This document shows, one piece after another, positions 1 through 8,433 of a stretch of DNA of 64,000 nucleotides. The position numbers and the translations under genes are program-made. The notes under the pieces are model-generated. The model was not told the origin of the DNA and made no database searches. It saw only the letters and a program-made list of their open reading frames with translations. The DNA lies in assembly GCA_031082125.1 (NCBI GenBank), contig JAVHLM010000023.1:16092-80091 (forward strand). The letters are read 5' to 3'. Every line of letters starts with the position of its first letter. Position 1 is the stretch's first letter. This DNA comes from Candidatus Eremiobacterota bacterium. GTDB lineage: Bacteria; Vulcanimicrobiota; CADAWZ01; Ess09-12.

Positions 1-17
1 AAGCCAAGATCTTCCAT
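1..17 (-). CDS. possible 5' end of a gene leaving the window
   Basis: An ATG on the - strand (17..15) is preceded by AAAGGAG about 13 bases upstream, and the frame stays open to the window edge. A GTG in the same frame at 29 lies too close to that site to use it. Only five codons are visible, so nothing can be said about the product. The gene would sit downstream of the YcxB-like gene on the same strand. Confidence 0.2.
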
Positions 18-108
18 AGGATGCTCCACGCTCCTTTTCATGCAGAAGAGCATAACTGACATTATCATCATAAGCCTGAACAGCTGTAAGGAAAATGTAA
101 ACGGTGAG

Positions 109-660
109 TCAGGCCGTTCTCTTCAGGGCTTTCATGCAGGCGCTGATGAAAGCCTGCTGCTGTGCTTCTCCGGTAAAGTACCGGAGGGGGATGATATGAG
201 CCCCCCCTCTGGAGGCCAGGAGGTAAATATAGCGATCATCGACCTCAAAAAGATCGATGTCCTCCCATTTCATCATTGCATCACCGTAGTCGGAAGTGCC
301 GAAGAGGCAGTCGGGCATGACCTTGTACTGCCGCGTGCCCTTGATTTCGAGATTCTCTTCAGGAGTCCGCCTGAGGGTGTAAAGGTGGATAAGGAGGCCG
401 ATCTGGTTGATAAAGCGGGGTACGAGAAAGAATGCGGCCAGCAGGGCAAAGAGCCCGCCGCTTATTATTATGGTGTCGGTAGTGAGCCGCAGGTCAGATC
501 CCGGCGAGATGAGAAAGGCCAGGATCACAATCAGGAGAAAGCCTACCCCTATAAGAAGGCCCCTGTTCCCCAGGGGCTTTTCCTGCCTGGTGAAAAGAAA
601 CCTGTTGAGGGCGACAAAGTCATCTCTCGTGAGATCAATAACTACACGGGGCTCATCCAT
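109..660 (-). CDS. YcxB-like membrane protein
   Basis: A 183-residue protein with two adjacent membrane segments (about residues 29-50 and 60-80) followed by a soluble domain. The tail, with a W-E-D-I motif and the pattern YIYLL...IIPLRYF, resembles the C-terminal domain of YcxB-like proteins, a family of unknown function. The frame extends upstream to 1083, but that part is arginine-rich and overlaps the oppositely oriented gene at 813. I therefore start at the ATG at 660, which has a purine-rich GGAGGGGAGC region just upstream. Family assignment is by pattern memory and is moderate; the function is unknown. Confidence 0.7.
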   Translation of the reverse strand: MDEPRVVIDLTRDDFVALNRFLFTRQEKPLGNRGLLIGVGFLLIVILAFLISPGSDLRLTTDTIIISGGLFALLAAFFLVPRFINQIGLLIHLYTLRRTPEENLEIKGTRQYKVMPDCLFGTSDYGDAMMKWEDIDLFEVDDRYIYLLASRGGAHIIPLRYFTGEAQQQAFISACMKALKRTA

Positions 661-812
661 TTTTTCTCTCTTTGCTCCCCTCCCGTTCCCCCGGCACCTG
701 TTCCCCGGGCACCACCTATGGTACTTCTTACGAGGGAGGAAAAACCCTCTCTGTTCCCTAAGTAATGGAGGGACTTTCAAGCGGGGAAACTCTCTCAGGG
801 AGGAAACCTTCC

Positions 813-1487
813 ATGGCAGATCCATGCGGCGGCTCGGAGCCCGCCGGGGCTCCTCATGCTCACGACAAGGCTCCCTATGAAAAGCGCATCCACTTTTCAT
901 GGAAGCAGAGCCGCGCCCTTTTTGTTGTCTCTTTTCTTCTCGCCGCAATTCTTCCCTTTTTCGCCCATGCGATGCTCTTCGTGGTGAGCATACTCTGCGT
1001 CCTCGCATTTGCCGTCCTTGTTGAGACGTCGCCGCCTTTGCCGGCAGGACAGTCCCCCGGTCCCGGCCCTGCCACGCAGTCACTCAGTGAAGAGCCCCAT
1101 GCCTCAACGGCTTCAACCTATCTCGCCGTCATCGGCTTCAGCGTGTTTCTCGTCTTCGCCTATATCTACATGGTGGAGAACATGCCGAACCGGTACAGCG
1201 GCGGGACCCTCACGGCCTGCAAAAGCAACCTCAAGAACCTGGGCACGGCGATGGAGATGTACAGCACCGATAATGAGGGGCGTTATCCCAAAACCATCTC
1301 AAAGATCACCCCCGACTATCTGAAGACCCTTCCCACATGCCCTGCCTCGGGCACCATGACATACTGTTATATTTATACCGCCGTTCCTGATGTCTATACC
1401 ATGTGGTGCAACAGCACGGCCCATGTCAGGGTGAGCGGGAAAGCGAACTACCCCCAGTATGACGCTGTCCAGGGCCTCATTGAGTAG
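813..1487 (+). CDS. membrane protein with pseudopilin-like C-terminal domain
   Basis: A 224-residue protein with hydrophobic segments near residues 33-70 and 105-122. A C-terminal domain follows: CKSNLKNLGTAMEMYSTDN, then YPKTISKITPDYLKTLPTCP. This is the pattern of type II secretion/type IV pseudopilin ectodomains found in large numbers in some uncultivated phyla. It lacks the usual N-terminal prepilin peptidase site (a G-F-T-L-x-E type motif), so the domain is carried on an ordinary membrane anchor. The start at 813 is chosen because AGGGAGGAAA lies 6 bases upstream; the earlier ATG at 765 has no such site. Its 3' end faces the end of the thiolase gene 19 bases away. Role unknown. Confidence 0.7.
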   Translation: MADPCGGSEPAGAPHAHDKAPYEKRIHFSWKQSRALFVVSFLLAAILPFFAHAMLFVVSILCVLAFAVLVETSPPLPAGQSPGPGPATQSLSEEPHASTASTYLAVIGFSVFLVFAYIYMVENMPNRYSGGTLTACKSNLKNLGTAMEMYSTDNEGRYPKTISKITPDYLKTLPTCPASGTMTYCYIYTAVPDVYTMWCNSTAHVRVSGKANYPQYDAVQGLIE

Positions 1488-1506
1488 CAGGATGTTCCCT
1501 GAGGAG

Positions 1507-2697
1507 CTATCTCTCCACGAGCATGCTGATCCCCATGCCTCCGCCGATGCAAAGGGTGGCAATGCCGGTGTGGGCGCTGCGGCGCATCATCTCGTAGATG
1601 AGTGTCACCAGGATGCGGCACCCTGAAGCGCCGATGGGATGCCCCAGGGCAATAGCGCCCCCGTTGACGTTGACGCGGTCAGAGAGGGGCTTTTTGTCAA
1701 GGCCCAGCTCGCGCGCCACGGCAATGGACTGCACGGCGAATGCTTCGTTTGCCTCTATCAGATCGATCTGCTCAAGGGTTTTTCCTGTCTTCGCGAGGAG
1801 CTTCTTTACGGCGTCGATGGGTCCTGTTCCCATCAGGGCAGGGTCAACGCCGGCATAGGCATAGCCTTTTATTGTCGCCAGGGGAGTGATGCCGAGCTCC
1901 AGGGCCTTCCGCTCCGAGAGGAGCACGACGGCGGCGGCGCCGTCATTGACGCCTGATGAGTTTCCCGCCGTGACGGTGCCGTCTTTCTTGAAGGCAGGCT
2001 TGAGCTTTGCGAGGCTCTCGACGGTTGTTGAAGGCCTGGGATGCTCATCCTTGCTGATCACGAGGGGATCGCCCTTTTTCTGGGCGATGCTCACCGGCAC
2101 GATCTCTTCTTCAAAGCGCCCCCGCTCGATGGCCCGGGCGGCCTTCATCTGGCTCTCATAGGCCAAGGTATCCTGCTCCACCCTGGTGATTCCGTATTTT
2201 TCCGCGATGTTCTCGGCCGTGATGCCCATGTGCACTTTGCCGATGGCGCATGAAAGGCCGTCATGGATCATGGTGTCAAAGAGGTCACCGTGGCCCATCC
2301 TGTAGCCGTTCCGTGCCTTGGTGAGCAGATAAGGCGACTGTGACATGGACTCCATGCCGCCAGCCACGATTATGTCGGCTTCCCCGAGGGATATGATACG
2401 GGCTGCGTCAACCACGGAGCGCAGCCCCGATCCACAGACCATGTTGAGGGTCCAGGCGGGCACCTCCTGAGGGATTCCTGCCATCAGCGAGGCCTGGCGG
2501 GCGGGGTTCTGTCCCTGCCCTGCCTGGAGGATGCATCCCATAATCACCTCATCGACCTGTTCAGGCTTTACCCCTGCCCTTCGGAGGGATTCGGCGATTA
2601 CTGTCCTTGCGAGCTCAACGGCAGGCACCTCCGAGAGACCTCCCTGGAATGCTCCTATGGGAGTCCTCGCTGCACCGGCGATTACCACGTTTTCCAT
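1507..2697 (-). CDS. acetyl-CoA acetyltransferase (thiolase)
   Basis: A 396-residue thiolase II, the normal length. It condenses two acetyl-CoA to acetoacetyl-CoA or runs the reverse cleavage. All catalytic residues are visible: the acyl-accepting cysteine C88 in [10 protein letters not shown]353 in GHPIGASG and C383 in CIGGG. The N-terminal [15 protein letters not shown] is classic. It faces away from a second thiolase and a hydroxyacyl-CoA dehydrogenase on the other strand, so the locus carries two paralogous thiolases. The hypothetical gene 2774..3442 lies immediately upstream on the same strand. Whether it serves fatty acid degradation, butyrate/PHB-type synthesis or ketone metabolism cannot be decided from sequence. 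Confidence 0.93.
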   Translation of the reverse strand: MENVVIAGAARTPIGAFQGGLSEVPAVELARTVIAESLRRAGVKPEQVDEVIMGCILQAGQGQNPARQASLMAGIPQEVPAWTLNMVCGSGLRSVVDAARIISLGEADIIVAGGMESMSQSPYLLTKARNGYRMGHGDLFDTMIHDGLSCAIGKVHMGITAENIAEKYGITRVEQDTLAYESQMKAARAIERGRFEEEIVPVSIAQKKGDPLVISKDEHPRPSTTVESLAKLKPAFKKDGTVTAGNSSGVNDGAAAVVLLSERKALELGITPLATIKGYAYAGVDPALMGTGPIDAVKKLLAKTGKTLEQIDLIEANEAFAVQSIAVARELGLDKKPLSDRVNVNGGAIALGHPIGASGCRILVTLIYEMMRRSAHTGIATLCIGGGMGISMLVER

Positions 2698-2773
2698 GAG
2701 AATGCTCCTTTCAATCGGTTATGTATTCATACGACGGATACCTCACGGCAGGGGAGGGTGAGTCCCGGCCTTT

Positions 2774-3442
2774 TCATGCTGAAGCCGGAGAAGAGGTATC
2801 AATGAGATCTAGCACCTTGAGGAGATAAATATAGGAGAGAAAGGCATAGAGCTGAATATAGGCTTCCTGGGAGCGGGCCTGGTCAATGGCATCTGAGACC
2901 TGTGCAATCATCGCCTTGTATTGTTTTCCTTCATGAATGGAGATGCCTTCAAGGGCGCTGTTCCTGACAGCGAGCTCCCAGAGATCCTTTGAAAGGTGGG
3001 TTTTCGCCTTCCTGAAATGTGAAGCCTCGATATTCTTTGCCGCTTTCACATAGGAATATTCCGAGACCCTGTGAAGGATGAAGGATACCACGTTGGTGAA
3101 AAAGGTGAAGGAGCTTGCCGAGGAGGCCGAGATCCCCAGCCTCAGCGCAACCTGCTCCACGGTGGCATAGACAAGGGCCTTGAAGCTCTCCGATACCGCT
3201 TTTTCCGAGCCTTCGGCGCTTATGAGGAAATCCTCGAGCCTCTCGAGCATCAGCAGAGCACACCGGAGATTGGCGGTGAGCTCCCTCATCATTGCAGCGG
3301 AGGCCATTTTTCCATTTTTTTCCAAAAGAAAGCTGAGGAGTCTCACTTCGTCAACTACTTCTGCAAGAGAGAGTGATTCCTGCGAGAATTTTACGAGTGA
3401 CTCAAGCGATGTTCTTAATTCTTTCAGGGTAGCCTTGGCCAC
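2774..3442 (-). CDS. hypothetical helical protein
   Basis: A 222-residue, mostly alpha-helical protein with no signal peptide and no clear membrane segment, apart from a hydrophobic C-terminal stretch (LYAFLSYIYLLKVLDLI). I do not recognise the family. The open frame runs up to 3634, but that extension is low-quality and overlaps the leader of the divergent thiolase gene. A GTG at 3442 has AGGAG 8 bases upstream and is the best start. The gene lies upstream of the thiolase 1507..2697 on the same strand and may be co-transcribed with it. It shares a divergent regulatory region with the 3609 operon. Confidence 0.65.
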   Translation of the reverse strand: MAKATLKELRTSLESLVKFSQESLSLAEVVDEVRLLSFLLEKNGKMASAAMMRELTANLRCALLMLERLEDFLISAEGSEKAVSESFKALVYATVEQVALRLGISASSASSFTFFTNVVSFILHRVSEYSYVKAAKNIEASHFRKAKTHLSKDLWELAVRNSALEGISIHEGKQYKAMIAQVSDAIDQARSQEAYIQLYAFLSYIYLLKVLDLIDTSSPASA

Positions 3443-3485
3443 AGCGCACGCTCCTGCCGCCAGTCTGCTGGTCTTTCCCCATGAG

Positions 3486-3503
3486 TTCTCCCCGCGGGGA
3501 GAA
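3486..3503. promoter_or_regulatory. perfect 18-bp palindrome, candidate operator
   Basis: TTCTCCCCGCGGGGAGAA is a perfect dyad in the divergent region between the hypothetical gene (start 3442) and the thiolase/bacillithiol series (start 3609). Position and symmetry fit a dimeric repressor site, but no -10/-35 pair is convincing here and no regulator gene is adjacent. A cruciform or RNA hairpin is the alternative. Confidence 0.4.
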
Positions 3504-3608
3504 TGTCCTTCTCGGGAGGGGCGGCTTTTTCGCTGCCGGGAAGTGCCGAGGGAGGGAAAAGGGAAGGGGAGAGTGAAGTACCCTCGAGAACCCAGAAAGG
3601 AGCACCCT

Positions 3609-4862
3609 ATGACAGATCTGAGCGTTTTTTCCATTCCCGACCTGGAGCCTCAGGTGAAGAAGACAGAGAGGAAGCCTGCCCATGAGGCAGTGATAGTGAG
3701 TGCCGTAAGAACGGCCATCGGAAAGTTTTCCGGGACCCTCAGGGAGGTCCACCCTGCCGAGCTGGGCGCTCTCTGCATCAAGGAGGCCGTAGGCCGGGCA
3801 GGACTGGCTCCGGAAGAGGTCGATGAGGTAATCATGGGCAACGTGGTAAGCGCCGGCCTGGGGCAGAACCCCGCGCGGCAGGCCGCCATCAAGGCGGGAT
3901 TACCGGTGAAAGTTGGTGCGATGACTCTCAACAAGGTCTGTGCCTCGGGCCTCAAGTCGGTGGTCCTTGCCGCCCAGGCAGTCTCAGGCGGCGATGCGGA
4001 AGCGGTGGTGGCAGGCGGCATGGAGTCAATGAGCAGGACGCCCTATCTGATCACCAAGGCACGGAGCGGCATACGGATGGGACACGACCAGATCATCGAT
4101 TCCATGATAGCTGATGGCCTCTGGGATCCCTATCACGACTTTCACATGGGCTTCACGGGCGAGATCGTGGCCCATCATTTCAATGTCTCGCGGGGCGATC
4201 AGGATGAATATGCCTTCAGGAGCCATCAGAAAGCTGTGGAGGCCATCAATAGAGGAAAGTTCAATGACGAGATTGTCGCTGTCCCCCTCGTGGGCAAGAA
4301 GGGCGAAGTGAGCGCCTTTTCTGTTGACGAGTCGCCGAGGGCCGACACGACTGTCGAAAAGCTGGCCTCCCTCAGGCCCGCATTTCTCAAGGAGGGCACG
4401 GTGACCGCGGGAAATTCCCCCGGGGTGAACGACGGGGCGGCGGCCCTCCTTGTCATGGCAGGCGATGCTGCAGCATCCCGCGGGATGAAGCCCATTGCCC
4501 GCATAGTGAACTACTTCACCTCGGGGCTTGCCCCTGAGTGGGTAATGCTCACGCCGATCCCGGCCATCAGGGGGGTCCTTGCGAAAAACGGCGGTCCCTC
4601 CCTTGGCGAGATAGATCTTTTTGAGATTAACGAGGCTTTTTCCGTACAGGCCCTCGCCTGCATCAGGGAGCTTGCCATCGATCAAGGGAAAGTGAACATA
4701 AACGGCGGCGCCGTAGCCCTGGGGCATCCCATCGGCGCCTCGGGAGCACGCATACTGGTAACGCTGCTCCACGGGCTGAGAGCCCGCGGCGGCAGATACG
4801 GGATCGCCTCTCTCTGCCTCGGCGGGGGAAACGGCGTGGCGGTCCTCGTGGAGATGCTTTAA
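3609..4862 (+). CDS. acetyl-CoA acetyltransferase (thiolase), second copy
   Basis: A 417-residue thiolase II. Catalytic residues are C111 (KVCASGLKSV), H373 (GHPIGASG) and C403 (CLGGG). About 25 residues precede the usual VIVSAVRTAIGKF start, so it has a short N-terminal extension compared with the copy at 1507. The ATG at 3609 is chosen because AAAGGAG precedes it by 6 bases, although the frame is open much further upstream. The hydroxyacyl-CoA dehydrogenase follows after 17 bases, so the pair very likely makes or breaks 3-hydroxybutyryl-CoA. This is the first gene of a + strand series that continues into the bacillithiol genes. Confidence 0.93.
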   Translation: MTDLSVFSIPDLEPQVKKTERKPAHEAVIVSAVRTAIGKFSGTLREVHPAELGALCIKEAVGRAGLAPEEVDEVIMGNVVSAGLGQNPARQAAIKAGLPVKVGAMTLNKVCASGLKSVVLAAQAVSGGDAEAVVAGGMESMSRTPYLITKARSGIRMGHDQIIDSMIADGLWDPYHDFHMGFTGEIVAHHFNVSRGDQDEYAFRSHQKAVEAINRGKFNDEIVAVPLVGKKGEVSAFSVDESPRADTTVEKLASLRPAFLKEGTVTAGNSPGVNDGAAALLVMAGDAAASRGMKPIARIVNYFTSGLAPEWVMLTPIPAIRGVLAKNGGPSLGEIDLFEINEAFSVQALACIRELAIDQGKVNINGGAVALGHPIGASGARILVTLLHGLRARGGRYGIASLCLGGGNGVAVLVEML

Positions 4863-4879
4863 GCTGAAAGGAGGGCACT

Positions 4880-5731
4880 ATGGAAATCAGGAAAGTGACT
4901 GTCGCAGGGGCGGGGATCATGGGGAGCGGCATCTCCCAGGTCTTTGCCATGAAAGGCTTCGACGTGGTAATGGTGGACATCAAGGAAGAATTCCTCGAGA
5001 AGGGCATGAGAACCATAAAGAAGAGCCTCGGTAAATTCGTGGAGAAGGGGAAGCTTGACCAGGTGGCTGCCGACGAGGCCCTCGGGAGAATACGCACCTC
5101 GGTTGCCCTGAAAGAGGGCCATTGGGCCGATCTGGCCATAGAGGCAGTCACGGAGGACAAGTCCATCAAGAGGGAGGTCTTCAAGGCTCTGGACACCTGC
5201 CTCAAGCCTGATGCACTCCTTGCCTCGAATACGACATCCATCTCCATCACGGAGCTTGCAGCCTCGTCAGGAAGAGCTCCCCGGTTCATCGGGATGCACT
5301 TCATGAGCCCTGTCCCCCAGATGCAGCTTGTCGAGGTCATCAACGGCGCTGCCACGTCTAAGGAGACAACGGATAGAATAGTCTCGCTCTGTGAGAAGCT
5401 GGACAAGACTCCTGTCGTCGTCGAGGATTATCCCGGCTTTGTCTCAAGCAGGCTCATCATCACCATGATCAACGAGGCCATTTACACCCTTATGGAAGGT
5501 GTGGCCACGAAAGAAGGAATCGACATGGTGATGAAACTGGGAATGAACCACCCCATGGGGCCTCTTTCCCTCGCCGACTATGTGGGGCTTGACGTGGTCC
5601 TCGCCGCAATGGAGACCCTCTACAAGGGCTTTGGTGACTCAAAGTACCGGCCCTGCCCTCTGCTGGTAAAGATGGTCAAGGCGGGGTTCCTGGGGAAAAA
5701 GTCGGGGAGAGGCTTCTACGAGTATACTTAG
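4880..5731 (+). CDS. hbd: 3-hydroxybutyryl-CoA dehydrogenase
   Basis: A 283-residue enzyme of normal length that interconverts acetoacetyl-CoA and 3-hydroxybutyryl-CoA with NAD(P)H. The N-terminal Rossmann motif GAGIMG (10-15) is followed by SNTTSISITELA and RFIGMHFMSPVPQMQLVEV, the NAD-binding and catalytic-histidine blocks. The C-terminal 3HCDH domain contains NHPMGPLSLADYVGLD. AGGAGG lies just before the start. It is 17 bases downstream of the thiolase, clearly the same transcript. No crotonase, acyl-CoA dehydrogenase or CoA-transferase is in the window, so the pathway's direction stays open. Confidence 0.95.
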   Translation: MEIRKVTVAGAGIMGSGISQVFAMKGFDVVMVDIKEEFLEKGMRTIKKSLGKFVEKGKLDQVAADEALGRIRTSVALKEGHWADLAIEAVTEDKSIKREVFKALDTCLKPDALLASNTTSISITELAASSGRAPRFIGMHFMSPVPQMQLVEVINGAATSKETTDRIVSLCEKLDKTPVVVEDYPGFVSSRLIITMINEAIYTLMEGVATKEGIDMVMKLGMNHPMGPLSLADYVGLDVVLAAMETLYKGFGDSKYRPCPLLVKMVKAGFLGKKSGRGFYEYT

Positions 5732-5796
5732 CAAAAGGGCTGGAATAACGTGGCTCAGAATAAGAGAAGAATATCCGGAAGCGCTATGGAGGAACC

Positions 5797-6804
5797 ATGA
5801 AAGTGACAGTCACCGCCCCTGCAAGGATTGATCTTGCCGGGGGTACCCTTGACATATTTCCCCTCTATATCTTCGAGGGCGGCGGCATGACAGTGAATAT
5901 GGCCATCGACATGGTGAGCATGGCCCAGGTCGAGACAGTGGGCGGAAGGGAGATTATCATTAAATCCCTTGACCTTGGGGAGGAAGCCAGGGCGGAGAGC
6001 CTTGAGGAGCTTGCTCCCTCAGGGGTCCTGGAGCTGGTGATGAGAGCCGTAAAGTTCTGTGCACCCCGTGAAGGCCTCCATATCAGCATTAAAAACATGG
6101 CCCCCAAGGGCTCGGGCCTGGGAGCCTCTTCGAGCCTTCTTGTCGCCCTCATGTGGGCCCTCCAGGGGGCGGCCAGGGAGCGCCTTGACCCGGCGGTCCT
6201 TATTGACTGGTGCGCCAACGTGGAGGCCCAGAGCCTCGGCATCCCTACGGGGAAGCAGGACTATTACGCCGCCTTTTATGGAGGCTTCTCCGCAATCCAT
6301 TTCAACGAGCGAGCAATAAGGCGCGAGGGCCTCTCCCTCTCGGCTCCTTTTCTTGAAGCCCTCAAGGAAAGCCTTGTGCTCTCCTTTACCGGCATCTCGC
6401 ACTTTTCCGGGGCCACCAACTGGGACATGATGAAGGGCTATATCGATAATGCCGGCGGAACCAGGGAAAAAATGAAGCATATCGGCAGGACTGCAGTGAA
6501 AATGAGGGAGAGCCTCATCAACGAGGATATGGATGCCCTCGCATCCGCACTTGCCGAGGAGTGGGACAACAGGAAGCATCTGGCCGAAGGAGTTTCTAAT
6601 AAGAAAATAGATGCCATGGTTGAGGCTGCCGCCCGAGAGGGCGCCATGGCCTCGAAGATCTGCGGTGCAGGAGGAGGCGGATGCATGGTGACGCTGGCGC
6701 CGCCCTCCAGGCGTGCCCGCGTGATGAAGGCCCTCGAGGAGGCAGGTGCGGCCATCCTGGACTTTTCCCCCGCCGGGGGAGGGGTCAGGGCAGTGGAAGG
6801 ATAA
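5797..6804 (+). CDS. GHMP-family sugar kinase (HddA-like)
   Basis: A 335-residue GHMP kinase, using ATP to phosphorylate a small molecule, most likely a sugar. The three family blocks are present: APARIDLAGGTLD near the N-terminus, the ATP loop PKGSGLGASSS (103-113) and the C-terminal KICGAGGGGCM (287-297). The APARIDLAGG start is typical of the HddA/fucokinase-type sugar branch rather than mevalonate or homoserine kinases. The start has GGAGG 5 bases upstream. Its stop overlaps the bshC start (TAATG), so the two are translationally coupled. That suggests, but does not prove, a role in sugar supply or salvage linked to bacillithiol. The substrate is unknown. Confidence 0.85.
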   Translation: MKVTVTAPARIDLAGGTLDIFPLYIFEGGGMTVNMAIDMVSMAQVETVGGREIIIKSLDLGEEARAESLEELAPSGVLELVMRAVKFCAPREGLHISIKNMAPKGSGLGASSSLLVALMWALQGAARERLDPAVLIDWCANVEAQSLGIPTGKQDYYAAFYGGFSAIHFNERAIRREGLSLSAPFLEALKESLVLSFTGISHFSGATNWDMMKGYIDNAGGTREKMKHIGRTAVKMRESLINEDMDALASALAEEWDNRKHLAEGVSNKKIDAMVEAAAREGAMASKICGAGGGGCMVTLAPPSRRARVMKALEEAGAAILDFSPAGGGVRAVEG

Positions 6805-8432
6805 TGGCAATGGAAAGCACGGTGCCATTCAATGCCGTTGTGGGCGATAACAGGCTTTTCTGCGACTATGTGGAGCACTACGAGAGGCTTTCCCCTTTCT
6901 TCAGGGGCGATCCCCGCGAAGAGTCTTCATTTCAAGCCGTCATTCGGGAAGTGGCAGAAAAAGATTACCGGCGCCCCGAGCTCTGCGAGATCCTGCTGGC
7001 GCAGAACACCCGCTGGGGCGCCGGGGCCCCGACGCGTGAAAAGATAGCGGCCCTGGGCGACTCACGCTGCTTCGCGGTGCTGACGGGGCAGCAACTGGGC
7101 CTTTTCGGCGGCCCCCTCTACACCATCTACAAGGCCGTGACGGCCCTCCGCCTCGCTTCGTCTCTCTCAGAGACTTTTTCCGCCCCCTCAATAGCCCTTT
7201 TCTGGATAGAATCAGATGACCATGATTTCAGCGAGACAGCTTCTTTCAGGGCAGTAAGGGGAAGGGAGGTGCAGCAGATAGCCTATGAGCCTTCCCCGCA
7301 GGGTGGGAAGCTCCCCCTTTCCCTCCATGTGCTTGACGGGCAGATCCGCAAGCCTCTCGAGGAGCTCGATGCGTTCCTGCCTGAGACCGCCTTTAAGGGA
7401 GCGCTCCTTGAGGAGCTCTCCCGGTGCTTCTCTCCCGGCAAGCCTTATGTCGATGCCTTCGGGGAATGGCTTCTCTCTCTTCTCGGCGGCTACGGACTCG
7501 TCCTGGTATCCCCTTCGGACCGGCGCCTGAAGGAGCTTGCCGCTCCTCTTTTCGCCAGGGAGCTCGCCACGGCGCCCCAATCGTCCCGGCTCATCACCGG
7601 GGCAGGTGAGCGGCTCCGCAGCCTTGGCTATCATGCCCAGATAGGTTCGGCCGCAGGGAAAGTGAACCTCTTTCACCACACTCCAGGGCGCGAGGCCATA
7701 CGAAGCATTGACGGACAATTCACGCTTGAGCGGCAGGGTGAGCGGTCACCTGCAGAGCTCGAAGCCACGCTCGCCAGGAGCCCCGACTCGTTTTCTCCCG
7801 GCGTGGCGCTGCGGCCGCTCATGGAGGACCTGCTCTTTCCCACCGTTGCCTATGTGGGAGGGCCCGGGGAGGTGGCTTACTGGGCACAGGTTCTCTCCCT
7901 CTATGATATGTTCGGCATCACGAAGCCCCTCGTCTTTCCAAGGATGAGCCTCACCCTTGTTGAAGGGGGCATAAGGAGAGTTATCGACAAGTACGGCCTC
8001 AGGGCCGGGGGGCTCTTTCCCACAAGGGGAGAAAGCCTTGCTGAGGCCCTGGCCCCTCATTTTCCCGGGGATCTGAGAGGGAAGATGGAGGAGGGACTCG
8101 GGGAGCTCGAGGCCGTCATCAGGCGCCTTGAAGGCGAGGCCGTCGCTGCCGATGAGAACCTGAGGCCGGCCTTCAGGCATTTTTCCGGGAAGGTGAAGGG
8201 CCTGGGGGAGGCCCTTGCGGGAAAGGTAAGGGACGCTGTCACCAGGAAAGATGGGGTCCTCCAGGATCATATGGAAAAGACCAGGGCTTCCATGTTCCCG
8301 GGAGGATTTCTGCAGGAGCGGTCCCTCAATGTGGTGCAGTTTGTGGCGAGGTACGGCAGCGGGTTCATCGACAGGCTCTTTCGGGAGCCTGCCGTTCTGC
8401 CCCCCTGGAATCACCAGATAATGGAGCTTTGA
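6804..8432 (+). CDS. bshC: bacillithiol biosynthesis cysteine-adding enzyme BshC
   Basis: A 542-residue protein, the normal length for BshC (formerly YllA). It adds cysteine to glucosamine-malate in the last step of bacillithiol synthesis. Diagnostic blocks are VLTGQQLGLFGGPLYTIYK (92-110) and FWIESDDHDF (133-142), followed by a long C-terminal part with a coiled-coil segment. The frame opens earlier, but the ATG at 6804 overlaps the kinase stop as TAATG; a second ATG at 6810 is also possible. bshA follows after 1 base. Cytoplasmic. The three-gene set here makes a complete pathway from UDP-GlcNAc and malate. Confidence 0.95.
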   Translation: MAMESTVPFNAVVGDNRLFCDYVEHYERLSPFFRGDPREESSFQAVIREVAEKDYRRPELCEILLAQNTRWGAGAPTREKIAALGDSRCFAVLTGQQLGLFGGPLYTIYKAVTALRLASSLSETFSAPSIALFWIESDDHDFSETASFRAVRGREVQQIAYEPSPQGGKLPLSLHVLDGQIRKPLEELDAFLPETAFKGALLEELSRCFSPGKPYVDAFGEWLLSLLGGYGLVLVSPSDRRLKELAAPLFARELATAPQSSRLITGAGERLRSLGYHAQIGSAAGKVNLFHHTPGREAIRSIDGQFTLERQGERSPAELEATLARSPDSFSPGVALRPLMEDLLFPTVAYVGGPGEVAYWAQVLSLYDMFGITKPLVFPRMSLTLVEGGIRRVIDKYGLRAGGLFPTRGESLAEALAPHFPGDLRGKMEEGLGELEAVIRRLEGEAVAADENLRPAFRHFSGKVKGLGEALAGKVRDAVTRKDGVLQDHMEKTRASMFPGGFLQERSLNVVQFVARYGSGFIDRLFREPAVLPPWNHQIMEL

Positions 8433-8433
8433 C

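Noticed and set aside
3443..3634. N-terminal extension of the hypothetical gene 2774..3442
   Set aside because: Overlaps the divergent leader and the palindrome; the GTG at 3442 has the proper ribosome-binding site.
4026..4772. 248-codon open frame on the - strand
   Set aside because: Shadow of the second thiolase.
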